A stretch of 64,000 bases of DNA from the NCBI RefSeq assembly GCF_004025585.1, contig NZ_QTZO01000006.1, forward strand, positions 124,001 to 188,000, written 5' to 3'. Below the pieces are notes generated by a model. That model worked only from the letters and a program-made list of their open reading frames with translations, was not told the origin of the DNA and searched no databases. Shown in pieces: positions 7,934 to 15,854 of this stretch; the stretch's first letter is position 1, and each line of letters begins with the position of its first letter. Made by a program: the position numbers and the translations under genes. Source of the stretch: Pseudodesulfovibrio sp. S3. Its GTDB lineage: Bacteria; Desulfobacterota; Desulfovibrionia; Desulfovibrionales; Desulfovibrionaceae.

Positions 7934-8767
7934 TTATTCTTTTGGAAATGTGATTGGTGTCTTTAACATTTGAGCAATAAAGCGATAAACTGAGTTCGAA
8001 TCGCTGTCGACGTTGTTGTATATCCCTATAACGCGCGGATGAACGTACCGTTTATCAAGATCATACATTTTTGCTTTTATGGAAGCGAGTGCCATTATTG
8101 CATTTTGTATTGAGGATCTACTAATCTCAACAGGCATTGGGATTATGTCACTTATTCCTGGGCCACTTAGCCCCAATGTTTGAATAACCAAAGTTCCACT
8201 TATTTTTTTTGCTTCAGCAGCAGCGCCAATTCCGAACAATCCGCCAAGATCGACTCCTGACTCGAAAGCCTGAATATATGCGGAAAGACGAACTCCAACA
8301 CCAACGTATGCCGGTACTAGCAAATCCGTTTTCTTAGATGCTTTATTTTGTGGTGATATAATTGAGAGTGACTTCGTTGTTATACCATCAAGAGTTTGTT
8401 CTTGTACGGAAGTCTCAATAAAATCTGTTTCAAATTTAATATAATCAAGAATGACTACATACCTGCTGCCCTTAACACTTGCTGAGGCTACAGTGTATGA
8501 TACACTAGCACCGGCGGTTAACTCGCCAATTGCAAGACGCATGGTTTCATCCGGTAAGTTTTCTAATATTTCCTGTGGTTTACACGTTACGTTGATCGGC
8601 AGCGGATCCAATGGGTAATAACCATATGATTTTTTGGTATTCAGAAGGGCAATCTGCTCGGCTGTCAGCGTTGTTTCATTTGCCACATCTGCTGTGTTTT
8701 TCCCCCACTTGCCGTTGCAGCCGACGATCATGAACAGGACGAACACTAAAAATGCTGTCTTTTTCAT
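7934..8767 (-). CDS. Predicted lipoprotein, prophage cargo
   Basis: 277 residues from ATG 8767; an upstream in-frame ATG (8812) adds 15 residues but spoils the signal peptide. The N-terminus (MKKTAFLV...MIVGC) is a lipoprotein signal with lipidated Cys17. The mature protein has an alternating beta-rich pattern and a Gly/Ala-rich stretch (GVDLGGLFGIGAAAEAKK). Family not recognised. It is monocistronic, with its own terminator on one side. A cell-surface lipoprotein in a prophage is often expressed from the lysogen and may act in superinfection exclusion; that is inference only. Confidence 0.6.
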   Translation of the reverse strand: MKKTAFLVFVLFMIVGCNGKWGKNTADVANETTLTAEQIALLNTKKSYGYYPLDPLPINVTCKPQEILENLPDETMRLAIGELTAGASVSYTVASASVKGSRYVVILDYIKFETDFIETSVQEQTLDGITTKSLSIISPQNKASKKTDLLVPAYVGVGVRLSAYIQAFESGVDLGGLFGIGAAAEAKKISGTLVIQTLGLSGPGISDIIPMPVEISRSSIQNAIMALASIKAKMYDLDKRYVHPRVIGIYNNVDSDSNSVYRFIAQMLKTPITFPKE

Positions 8768-8923
8768 GCTTAACTCCTTATAATTAGTTGATAAAATTAT
8801 AATAAGGCTCAACGTGTTGTTTATTATGTTATGCTATATAAAAAACCGAACTTTGATGTATTATAATTTAGTATTTGCCCTACGGAACAACTTCCGCCGC
8901 TAGGCCCATCCCCATAAATCAAA

Positions 8924-8954
8924 AGCCCCCGGCAGCATTCCGCTGCCGGGGGCT
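8924..8954 (-). terminator. Terminator after small ash-linked gene
   Basis: A strong GC-rich hairpin (AGCCCCCGGCAG pairing with CTGCCGGGGGCT) with a T run on the minus strand, 4 bases after the stop codon of the gene at 8959-9183. Confidence 0.85.
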
Positions 8955-8958
8955 TATT

Positions 8959-9183
8959 TTAGGCTTCTCGGTCTATTTTGGGTGGGGCGTGTTTTGGGAG
9001 TAGCGGCTGCATGGCCATGGTGGATTCTTCGACGACTTGGGAGAGCACGTAGAGGGTGCTGGTCAGGTCTTTGGCCGTGGCTGTCTCGGAGAGGATGGAC
9101 AGTTCCTCCAGGGCGTAGCCGATGCTTTGGAGGCGGCAGAGCGCCTTGCGCGGGGTCAGTCTGGGGTCGGCTCTGGCGGTCAT
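8959..9183 (-). CDS. Small helical protein downstream of ash/Icd-like leader
   Basis: 74 residues from ATG 9183, which has AAGGGGG 6-7 bases upstream. The open frame extends further up but has no better start. The sequence is mostly helical (RLTPRKALCRLQSIGYALEE and onward), without a membrane segment. It resembles the short proteins found behind ash/Icd-like leaders in P4-type satellites and prophages, though I cannot name the family. It ends at a strong terminator. Its expression is probably controlled by the structured leader at 9265-9505. Confidence 0.55.
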   Translation of the reverse strand: MTARADPRLTPRKALCRLQSIGYALEELSILSETATAKDLTSTLYVLSQVVEESTMAMQPLLPKHAPPKIDREA

Positions 9184-9264
9184 AGTGCCGCCCCCTTGTT
9201 GGGGTGGGGTCGCGCTGCTGTGGCCGAGGCGTGAGGGTGGGGCGTGTGTGCCATGGGGCATCTC

Positions 9265-9505
9265 CTTGAGTTGTGACTAAGACTCCTTGCGAAATGCAAG
9301 ATGCCGGGTGGTTAGTCACAGCTCAAGGAACTGTTGGCGTATTCCCCCGAAGGGTATTGTATTAGGCCACCACCCGGCATAATAAATTATGCACTTCTGC
9401 CCCCTCGTCGGGCGCAAAAAAACCACTACTCACGGGTGTGGCTGCCGCCTTGAATGGTGTGACTAAACACCGTTAAGGCATTAGGCCATACCGGGCGTGC
9501 TGTTG
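9265..9505 (-). promoter_or_regulatory. Ash/Icd-like structured leader with nested inverted repeats
   Basis: Minus-strand leader of the gene at 8959-9183. Inverted repeats: 9265-9280 with 9312-9327 (16 bases, one mismatch) and 9301-9312 with 9369-9380 (12 bases, perfect); these overlap, so they are mutually exclusive folds. A third small dyad (GGTGT-GACTAA-ACACC) is at 9456-9471. GTGACTAA occurs at 9273 and 9459 and inverted at 9312. The frame 9472-9362, without an ATG, encodes AAATPVSSGFFAPDEGAE and then VHNLLCRVVA, which I recognise from memory as the ash/Icd-like signature of P4-type elements. Confidence 0.65.
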
Positions 9506-9868
9506 TCAAGAACCAGTGATTCCGATTGCTCCCAGGAATTCTTCAATGGTGACGATTTCAACTCCCTGGAATTCTGCTTGTTCAATTTTTGATGGGCCAG
9601 GTTCAGGTCCGCAACAAAGGAAGTCTAGTCTCTTTGTGACGGCATCCCGCACGAGATATCCGTTCATCCTCGCAATCTCTTGCAGCATTGCCTTCTCTTT
9701 TCCGCGTCCAAAGCCAGTAAAGCAAATTTCAGGGACATAGAATTCCTTTCTGAAATGGGCAGGCAACTTACAAATGACCTCCCACGCTTCTAGTTCTGAA
9801 AGATTTGCATATTCTTCCTCCGCAAGTCCTGTTTCAGCCAGGATCATGCGCGCTCTACTCTCGGCCAT
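9506..9868 (-). CDS. Small BRCT-domain protein
   Basis: 120 residues from ATG 9868, preceded by GGAGGAG; a start four codons earlier is possible. Residues about 45-115 look like one BRCT domain: an initial strand ending in CFTGFGRG, a helix rich in Ala/Glu, TKRLDFLCCG, then the conserved strand and helix near GVEIVTIEEFL. BRCT domains bind phosphoproteins or DNA ends and in bacteria are usually part of NAD-dependent ligase. A stand-alone small BRCT protein encoded in a prophage next to an abortive-infection-like gene suggests a role in DNA sensing or modulation of host repair. Function not established. Confidence 0.7.
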   Translation of the reverse strand: MAESRARMILAETGLAEEEYANLSELEAWEVICKLPAHFRKEFYVPEICFTGFGRGKEKAMLQEIARMNGYLVRDAVTKRLDFLCCGPEPGPSKIEQAEFQGVEIVTIEEFLGAIGITGS

Positions 9869-10016
9869 AATCTCCTCCAAATTTAGATTATGGCCTGCCC
9901 GGTAGCATGTTTTTTGTTGCAGTGGGGAAACTGGTATGTCGAGTTTTTTGGCAAGGCTTGTTCGCTTGTCGTTTTTCCTCTATGCCTTTGATGAATTCTA
10001 TAATGGAGGCTTCATA

Positions 10017-10802
10017 ATGAACTGCAGAAAGACTTTGTGCGCTTGGGCTAAGGACAATATGGTTAAGCTGGCTTGGATAGCTGTCGGCTTGGGAGTGTTG
10101 GTCCTAGTGGGGTACCTGGCCCTTGCTGCGGCCGGGGGTGAGTTGTTCGGCGCTGCCCTTGATCTCGACAAGTCCGCTCACATCGGCACCTTTGTGGGCG
10201 GCACAGTCGGCGCGCTTTGGGCCTTGGCCGGGGTGTTCTTTTTTTTCGCGGCGTTGCAGCTTCAGCGCGAAGAGCTGGAAGCGACGAGGAAAGCCTTTGA
10301 AAGGCAGGCGTTCGAGACGACATTTTTTAATATTATAGCGTATAAAAATGAAGTTCAAAAACAAAGACATATAAATAAGAATGGATCGGGAATTACGAAC
10401 ATAGAGCATACGCATCAGTTGCTCGCTGATTTTAATGTAAGTGATATATTTGAAATCGGAACATATGAAGAAGTCTTTGATTTTTTAAATATTGTTAAGT
10501 CAGCCCTATGGGTATTGGATGATTATTTGTCACGGGACGGTGTCAATGCTGTCGAGAAGGAAAAATATAAAAAAGATTATATGCATATTTTAGTGAATAC
10601 AACTACACAAAAAGGCCGTGTTGTCTTTTTATATTATGTGTTTAAATTCGATGATGAATGCAAAAATCTGGCTTGTAATCTCGGTTTTTTTGATGGTCTA
10701 CTAATGTGTAATTTCCATGGAAAAATGCCTTACACAGCCTTTACGGGTATGAACAAGCGGGACGGCCTGATTTACTACAAGCCTCCTGAATCCGAAGCCT
10801 AA
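10017..10802 (+). CDS. AbiC-like putative phage abortive infection protein (putAbiC type)
   Basis: 261 residues from ATG 10017, preceded by GGAGGC. Two N-terminal hydrophobic segments (about 20-45 and 68-90) are followed by a charged helix (QLQREELEATRKAFERQAFE) and then FETTFFNIIAYKNE, the pattern of the putative AbiC-type family: membrane hairpin, coiled linker, cytoplasmic domain. Such proteins are thought to stop phage growth at the cost of the cell. The C-terminal two thirds are AT-rich compared with the start. Its stop codon overlaps the stop of the opposing spike gene by four bases. This places it exactly at the end of the tail operon, a cargo position. Confidence 0.7.
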   Translation: MNCRKTLCAWAKDNMVKLAWIAVGLGVLVLVGYLALAAAGGELFGAALDLDKSAHIGTFVGGTVGALWALAGVFFFFAALQLQREELEATRKAFERQAFETTFFNIIAYKNEVQKQRHINKNGSGITNIEHTHQLLADFNVSDIFEIGTYEEVFDFLNIVKSALWVLDDYLSRDGVNAVEKEKYKKDYMHILVNTTTQKGRVVFLYYVFKFDDECKNLACNLGFFDGLLMCNFHGKMPYTAFTGMNKRDGLIYYKPPESEA

Positions 10803-11920
10803 CCACTAATCGAACTCAACTTCCCCTTCAGCCCACCCACGGCTTCCGAATGCCCGGTGACTTCACCCTGGACGTTGCAATTGCCGACGTCGGGGTGGAC
10901 GTGGTCGGCCAGATCCTGGAGGGCGCAGCGTACTTCCTCCATGAACGAGATGAGGGTGGGCAACAAGCTTACCCCGCCACTTGTTTGGCCCATGCGGATC
11001 GTCGTTGCCACCAGGTTGATGAATTGCGCTTCGATGGTCTTGGTTGTCGTGACCTGCTCGGTGGATTCGGCCCCGATTGTCGTGGTCGTGCTTCCGGCAA
11101 TGTCCGAGGTGTGGTCGCCGCCGGTGGATTCTGTCCTGTCCCCGCCCACGTCCTCGGTGCGGTTGCCGTTGGTTGTCTCCTCCAGGTTGCCTTTGACCAG
11201 GGCGGTATGGTGTCGCCCGGTGACTTCGTGGCGGTCCTGGGCAGCCGTCAGGGTGAAGTCCCGCGCCGTGGTCAGGTTGATATTGTCCACGGCGGTCAGG
11301 TGTGCCGAGCCGCCGGAACGGAGACGCAGCGCGCCGAGGGCTTCCAGGATCTTGAACCCGCCGATCTCCTCCACGCTGTTCTCGCGGATGGTTCGGTGTT
11401 CGCGTGAATATTCCTCGTCATTTTCCACGGCCTCGATGTCCCGGCGCAATGATTTGTCGGTGATGGCCATGTCGGTTTTGCGCGTCCAGTTGCCGTCCTT
11501 GTCCACGGCCTGGGCTACTGCCGCCGATTGCTGCCAACGGTGTTCGCCCAGGGCGACCTGGGGCAGGCTCATGCCCTGCGGGTATATCTGGCGCACCAGC
11601 GGGTGGTCCGGCCGTCCATAGGCGAATCCGACCGTCACGATGGTTCCCGGCTCCGGGAAGCCGAACAGTCCGGCCTCCTGGCCGCAACCCATGGTGACGG
11701 GCAGGGGGACCGCCTCATAAATCGGAAAGTTCCCGTCAATCTCCAAGCTTGCGGTCAGCATTTGCAGGTCTACGCTATAGCGTGGCCTGAACCGCTCGGA
11801 TGTGCCGCCGGATACCGGGGCATCGTTCACGGCCAGGACGCGCGCATATCGGTCGAGGTGCAACCCGCCGGACAGTTCCGGGAAGATCTTCAGGACAATT
11901 TTTTCAATGAGTTTTCGCAT
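10799..11920 (-). CDS. Baseplate spike / gpV-VgrG-like protein
   Basis: 373 residues from ATG 11920, overlapping the hub gene by 31 bases. Residues about 60-120 form an OB-fold-like domain (FPEPGTIVTVGFAYGRPDHP) seen in gpV and VgrG. Residues 230-320 are rich in repeated T-x-G-x-x-T steps (GGDRTESTGGDHTSDIAGS), as in triple-stranded beta-helix spikes. A region DHVHPD near the C-terminus could bind metal. It pierces the host envelope at the tip of the contractile tail. It is the last gene of the long tail operon. Confident as spike, less so about exact family. Confidence 0.75.
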   Translation of the reverse strand: MRKLIEKIVLKIFPELSGGLHLDRYARVLAVNDAPVSGGTSERFRPRYSVDLQMLTASLEIDGNFPIYEAVPLPVTMGCGQEAGLFGFPEPGTIVTVGFAYGRPDHPLVRQIYPQGMSLPQVALGEHRWQQSAAVAQAVDKDGNWTRKTDMAITDKSLRRDIEAVENDEEYSREHRTIRENSVEEIGGFKILEALGALRLRSGGSAHLTAVDNINLTTARDFTLTAAQDRHEVTGRHHTALVKGNLEETTNGNRTEDVGGDRTESTGGDHTSDIAGSTTTTIGAESTEQVTTTKTIEAQFINLVATTIRMGQTSGGVSLLPTLISFMEEVRCALQDLADHVHPDVGNCNVQGEVTGHSEAVGGLKGKLSSISG

Positions 11921-12594
11921 GTGGTCACCATCTTGTGTCCGGTCAGTTGTACGCCGGTGAGGTATTTCCCGTTGAGCCGAATGCCGGGGCGCAGTTGGGG
12001 CATGACCTGCGACTCCTTGCCGCCGGTGGCCGTCACTTTCGTGAAGCGTTCCTCCGGGATCGTCACCGGCCTGGTGGCCCATCGGGAGTCCTGCCAGGAC
12101 CCCACGAACACGGTGCCGTCCCCTTGCTGTTGCCAGATGTAGTCCTCGATGCCGAAAATCGCGCCCAGCGAGTTGATGCCGTGGAACCCGTCGCCCAGCG
12201 TGTAGAACGCCGGGACCTGTTTCGCGGCATAGGGCTTATCCGGGACCACGAAGCGCAGGCCGGTCTGGTCGGTGTACCATTGCACCACGTCCCGCAGGGT
12301 GGGGTGGCGCAGGGCGGCGTGGAGCTGCGTGTACAGAACGCAGGTCAATTCGCGGCAGCGGAGCCGCTGCTGGTCGGTGTCCACGGTTTGGCTGTCCCGG
12401 ATTACGCCGATGAAATAGGTTTGGTCCTTGTCCTGGGTCGAGTAGCCGACATCCAGGCGAACATGGCCGGTAAGCGGTGCCGCGCTCTGCACCTGGAATA
12501 TGGCCCGGCCCGGCGAATAAAGCGAAAGGTGGACGTCTTCCTCCACCAGCTTGACCGCTTCGTCGTTGACGTAAAAGGTCTTGCGCAGCTTCAT
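11890..12594 (-). CDS. Baseplate hub protein (gpD / gp27-like)
   Basis: 234 residues. The sequence is beta-rich with GDGFHGINSLGAIFGIEDYIW, reminiscent of tail hub proteins of the gpD/VgrG-N type. It overlaps the spike gene at its end and the preceding gene at its start (4 bases), as expected for hub and spike partners translated together. It would form the central ring that connects tube and spike. Assignment rests on position and general character. Confidence 0.55.
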   Translation of the reverse strand: MKLRKTFYVNDEAVKLVEEDVHLSLYSPGRAIFQVQSAAPLTGHVRLDVGYSTQDKDQTYFIGVIRDSQTVDTDQQRLRCRELTCVLYTQLHAALRHPTLRDVVQWYTDQTGLRFVVPDKPYAAKQVPAFYTLGDGFHGINSLGAIFGIEDYIWQQQGDGTVFVGSWQDSRWATRPVTIPEERFTKVTATGGKESQVMPQLRPGIRLNGKYLTGVQLTGHKMVTTCENSLKKLS

Positions 12595-13121
12595 GCCAGG
12601 GCCTTGTCGATCGAAGCCAGAACATTTTCAAACATGCTTTTGGGTTCTTCGACCGCTTCCGCTGTCTGGGCTGTGGTTTCGGTGGCCGTGCCTTCCGAGG
12701 TCTGGGCCACGGCTTCCGGTTTCTTTTCCCGTTTTTCGACGCGCTCCGGCACAGACAGGTATTCCTTCAGGGTGAAGGATACGTCCCAAGCTTGCAGGCC
12801 GTCTTTCTCCTGGAAGGTGATATTCTCGGCAAAGCGGACCTGGCGCACGCCCACCGCGTTGGCAGTACGGTTGGTCAGGGTGTAAATCTTGCGCGAGCCG
12901 TTGCTCTTGGCTTCGCTCACGCGGCTGAGTTGGCGCAGGTGGTTCTCGTCGGCAAAGCGGATGGACAGGGACACGGATACCTTTTTCGCCTTGGTCCCCT
13001 TGTCCACTTCATCGGTCCCGCTCGTTTCGCCGGAGGCATCGGACGCCTTGATGTCCATGCTCACGCCGACCACCATGCCGTAGCCGGGGACGTTGTAGTC
13101 GTTCAAACGCATGAAGCTCAT
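12591..13121 (-). CDS. Baseplate-associated phage protein
   Basis: 176 residues. I start at ATG 13121 because it overlaps the stop of the upstream gene as ATGA. The first 130 residues are beta-rich (GMVVGVSMDIKAS, KVSVSLSIRFADENHL, AWDVSFTLKEYLSVPERV), similar in style to LysM-less baseplate connector proteins. The C-terminal 45 residues are a low-complexity Ala/Thr/Glu linker ending in a short helix. It precedes the hub gene by a 4-base overlap, so it probably joins hub or tube. Family not certain. Confidence 0.5.
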   Translation of the reverse strand: MSFMRLNDYNVPGYGMVVGVSMDIKASDASGETSGTDEVDKGTKAKKVSVSLSIRFADENHLRQLSRVSEAKSNGSRKIYTLTNRTANAVGVRQVRFAENITFQEKDGLQAWDVSFTLKEYLSVPERVEKREKKPEAVAQTSEGTATETTAQTAEAVEEPKSMFENVLASIDKALA

Positions 13122-14020
13122 AAGCCCAGCAGCTCCTTGATAAACGTTGTCTGCTCGTCGGTCCCGATCCAACAGCACATGGCCGCGAGTTTATAGCCCT
13201 CGACCGGGGGCAGGGCCTCGTTCAGTTGCCGGTGTATGCTATCGCGGTTCCCGGTCAGGATCTGGCCGAGTCCGGTCCCGCCCTGGATCACGTCCTGCAA
13301 CGCTGTCCAGGCCGTTTCCAATTGGGTGACGTGGGCCTGCTTCTTGTCGATGAGCGCGGCCAGTTCGTCTTCCGGCCGCACGGATTCCAGGGCATACCCT
13401 TCGCCCAGGGCAACTTGCGCGCCCAAGGCCGTATCCAGGTCGGCGGCGCGCTCATGGCGGCGTGGATCCTGCTTATGCCATGCCGGATGTACCGGGCCGG
13501 TCGCCTGGATAAGCTTGTCGGTTTCCAGTGTTGCCAGCCATGCGGCCCGCCGTTCGGCAAGCTGTAACTCCGTCACCGGGAAAACCGCGTTGAACGCCTT
13601 CAGCGTGTCGGCAAAGCCCGTGTGTTCAACACCGCGCAGGAGCAAAAACACGGCCTGAAGGTCCCCGCCCGGCGGCAGGTCCATGACGTCTCCAAGTTTG
13701 TCGACCATGCCGGTGGCAGCCTGTTGCGGTGTCAGGAAGGCATAGTCCCCGCGCCGGTCGCCGGTCGGATGGATGTACGGATGGACACAGGCGAACAGGC
13801 CCCCGGTTTGCAGCAGGCCGGTCATGGCCTGCCGCAAGGCGTCGATGTTGCCCACCGTTCCCAGGACCGGATTGGTGTTGATTTTCACGCTGCCGGCCAC
13901 ATTGGTCAGTCGAGTTTTTCCGGCGTTCAGTTCTCCTGGCGCATTGGCCCGGCAGTCCTGAAGAGTGTCATGGGCTGCCCCCAGGGGAGAGGGCATTGTC
14001 AAAGATACAGGCGTCCACAT
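13118..14020 (-). CDS. Phage protein of unknown function in baseplate module
   Basis: 300 residues without a signal peptide or membrane segment. The middle is helical (LAERRAAWLATLETDKLIQA), and a Gln/Thr-rich amphipathic helix lies near residue 230. I do not recognise it. It starts 3 bases after the fibre-assembly gene and overlaps the next gene by ATGA, so it is translated with the baseplate module and is likely a structural or assembly protein. Confidence 0.55.
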   Translation of the reverse strand: MWTPVSLTMPSPLGAAHDTLQDCRANAPGELNAGKTRLTNVAGSVKINTNPVLGTVGNIDALRQAMTGLLQTGGLFACVHPYIHPTGDRRGDYAFLTPQQAATGMVDKLGDVMDLPPGGDLQAVFLLLRGVEHTGFADTLKAFNAVFPVTELQLAERRAAWLATLETDKLIQATGPVHPAWHKQDPRRHERAADLDTALGAQVALGEGYALESVRPEDELAALIDKKQAHVTQLETAWTALQDVIQGGTGLGQILTGNRDSIHRQLNEALPPVEGYKLAAMCCWIGTDEQTTFIKELLGL

Positions 14021-14023
14021 GGG

Positions 14024-14668
14024 CTATTCGCTCACAGGTTCCACCGGCCATTCCACCGCGCCGGGGAATCCCGCCTGTTCCGGCACGTCGCAGAGTCCCT
14101 CCCGGTACGTGTCCCATTGGACCAACGTTGCTGAGAGGGCGGTCGTGTCTTCTCCGGCAACACTTGCCAGGCGTATTTGACGCTCAAGCTGCAATACTTT
14201 CGCATCGCTTGCGGCCATCAACCCATCGCGCTCGGCACGGACATTCACAGCCTTGCGCTCGGTGTCGAATTCCCAAGCTCCAGCGGAATCATCCCAGACA
14301 GAATATGTCCCATAGGTCGGCTCCAGGGCCGTGTAGGTATCCGGCACGGTTTGCCCTTCGGCCACGTACATCGTCTCGCGGGTAGCCTTGTTGTAATACG
14401 GCGTTTTGTCGGTGGTATTGGGGTAGCCGATGACCAGCCAGCCGTCGGTCAGGGTCTCCACGGGGTCGCCCTTGGATTGGGTGTTGGGGTCGCCGGTCCA
14501 TGGCTCGTATTTAACCGGGGTCACGCCGATAACTGCCATACGCTCAATCCATGCCGCCTCGCTTTCGGCGGTGCGTCGGGTGAGGTAGGAGGCCGGGTAA
14601 ACTTGGCCGTTGTGGTTGACCTGTTGCGCCGCATGGGTGGTGCCGTCTATGTATTTAAAGATTTGCAT
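14024..14668 (-). CDS. Tail fibre assembly protein
   Basis: 214 residues. The C-terminus (LVQWDTYREGLCDVPEQ, then WPVEPV) matches the usual end of Caudovirales tail fibre assembly proteins, which carry an 'xxWxxYRxxL...WP' pattern. The middle contains a coiled segment (DAKVLQLERQIRLASV). These proteins help fold or trimerise the fibre tip. It directly follows the fibre gene, 10 bases downstream, which is the expected position. Confidence 0.7.
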   Translation of the reverse strand: MQIFKYIDGTTHAAQQVNHNGQVYPASYLTRRTAESEAAWIERMAVIGVTPVKYEPWTGDPNTQSKGDPVETLTDGWLVIGYPNTTDKTPYYNKATRETMYVAEGQTVPDTYTALEPTYGTYSVWDDSAGAWEFDTERKAVNVRAERDGLMAASDAKVLQLERQIRLASVAGEDTTALSATLVQWDTYREGLCDVPEQAGFPGAVEWPVEPVSE

Positions 14669-14678
14669 GACTATCTCC

Positions 14679-15854
14679 TTATTGATCTATTTTGATCGGG
14701 CCGATGCAGTCGCCATCGCCACCAAAGCCGCTCCGCTGGGCGGTGCCGTACAATGGCGCATATCCATCCACCCCGCCCGCAAAGCTGATATCCCCTGTAA
14801 ATGTCCATGCGCCTCCGTGAAACAATCCGATCAGGCCGCCTCCAGACGGGCCGCCAACAGCCGCGCTGTACGCTACTGCCGCCGCTCCTTCGCTTTCAAA
14901 ACTGCCAGTGCCGGTGACTCCTCCTCGAGAGATTAACAGCAGCAACCCCCCAGTGCCGTTATTCCCATTGGGTGTGCCTGACCCTCCGGGGTTCCCAGAC
15001 CCTCCGGGATAATAATTTGTCAATCCGTTGGCGGAAAAATCTCCTCCCGCCCCTCCGTATGGTGCAGCGTCATCGCCAGTGATGGAGCCATGTCCGGGGC
15101 CACTACCCGGGCCTCCAGAGAAACAAGTCCCGTCGCTCGCCTGACCTGCATAGCCAGTACCCCCAGAGTTCCCCATATGGCTGGCTGACCCTCCTCCGCC
15201 GGGGGCATTTGCTTTGGTGCCTCCAGACGGGGCGATATTTCTAACACCATCGCCATACCCGCCGCCCGGTTCGGCTCCAGTTCCACCCACACGGGGTATC
15301 GCAATGACCACCCCGTTGCCAGTAACCTCGGGTTGATTGGCCTCGCTATCCACGACGGTCTGCCCACAGCCATAGCCGAGCGTGGCATCCGTATGAGTAT
15401 CCGTGTGGCCAGCAGCCAAACGGCGAATAATCAGCCCCTCCGACGGCACAGCGTTGCCGTCACTCGGGGCCACCGGTGTATCGCTGGTGACCGTGGCGTC
15501 CGCCGGGTTTGCATGGCAGCCACGGGCGGTCATGGACAGGGTGCCGTTGATGGTGGCATTGCCGGTGCAATAGATCAGCAGCCCCCGGCAGCGGTTGGCA
15601 ATGGTCAGCAAATACCCTTCGTCAACGGTCAAATTTACAGCGTTGATCACGACCATATCGCCGTCCTGCTCGGACGGGATGGACACGACCGAATCGACGA
15701 GGGTCCAGGTGGAAATGGTTGACCAGGTCACGCCGCCGTCGAAACTTTGCTCGGCACCGGCAGAGGTGATGCGGATGTCGCCGTCACTGCCGTCACCAAA
15801 CCAGTTGCCCTTGCCGGATTTGGCGCGTTGGATTCTGCGTCTCAGCCAGGACAT
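14679..15854 (-). CDS. Glycine-rich tail fibre tip / adhesin
   Basis: 391 residues. Residues about 190-330 are dominated by Gly-rich stretches (GGGGSASHMGNSGGTGYAG and similar) broken by short variable inserts. This resembles the polyglycine sandwich of gp38-type tip adhesins. The N-terminal 180 residues include a beta-helix-like part (AVNLTVDEGYLLTIANR). It abuts the upstream fibre gene (shared base 15854) and precedes the assembly protein. It probably determines receptor recognition. The gp38-like idea is inference from composition. Confidence 0.65.
   Translation of the reverse strand: MSWLRRRIQRAKSGKGNWFGDGSDGDIRITSAGAEQSFDGGVTWSTISTWTLVDSVVSIPSEQDGDMVVINAVNLTVDEGYLLTIANRCRGLLIYCTGNATINGTLSMTARGCHANPADATVTSDTPVAPSDGNAVPSEGLIIRRLAAGHTDTHTDATLGYGCGQTVVDSEANQPEVTGNGVVIAIPRVGGTGAEPGGGYGDGVRNIAPSGGTKANAPGGGGSASHMGNSGGTGYAGQASDGTCFSGGPGSGPGHGSITGDDAAPYGGAGGDFSANGLTNYYPGGSGNPGGSGTPNGNNGTGGLLLLISRGGVTGTGSFESEGAAAVAYSAAVGGPSGGGLIGLFHGGAWTFTGDISFAGGVDGYAPLYGTAQRSGFGGDGDCIGPIKIDQ

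Noticed and set aside
8954-9319. 121-codon frame overlapping the ash leader
   Set aside because: Starts at GTG inside a hairpin, in another frame than the small gene at 8959-9183, with low-complexity Pro/Arg content; at most its first 20 codons may be a leader peptide.
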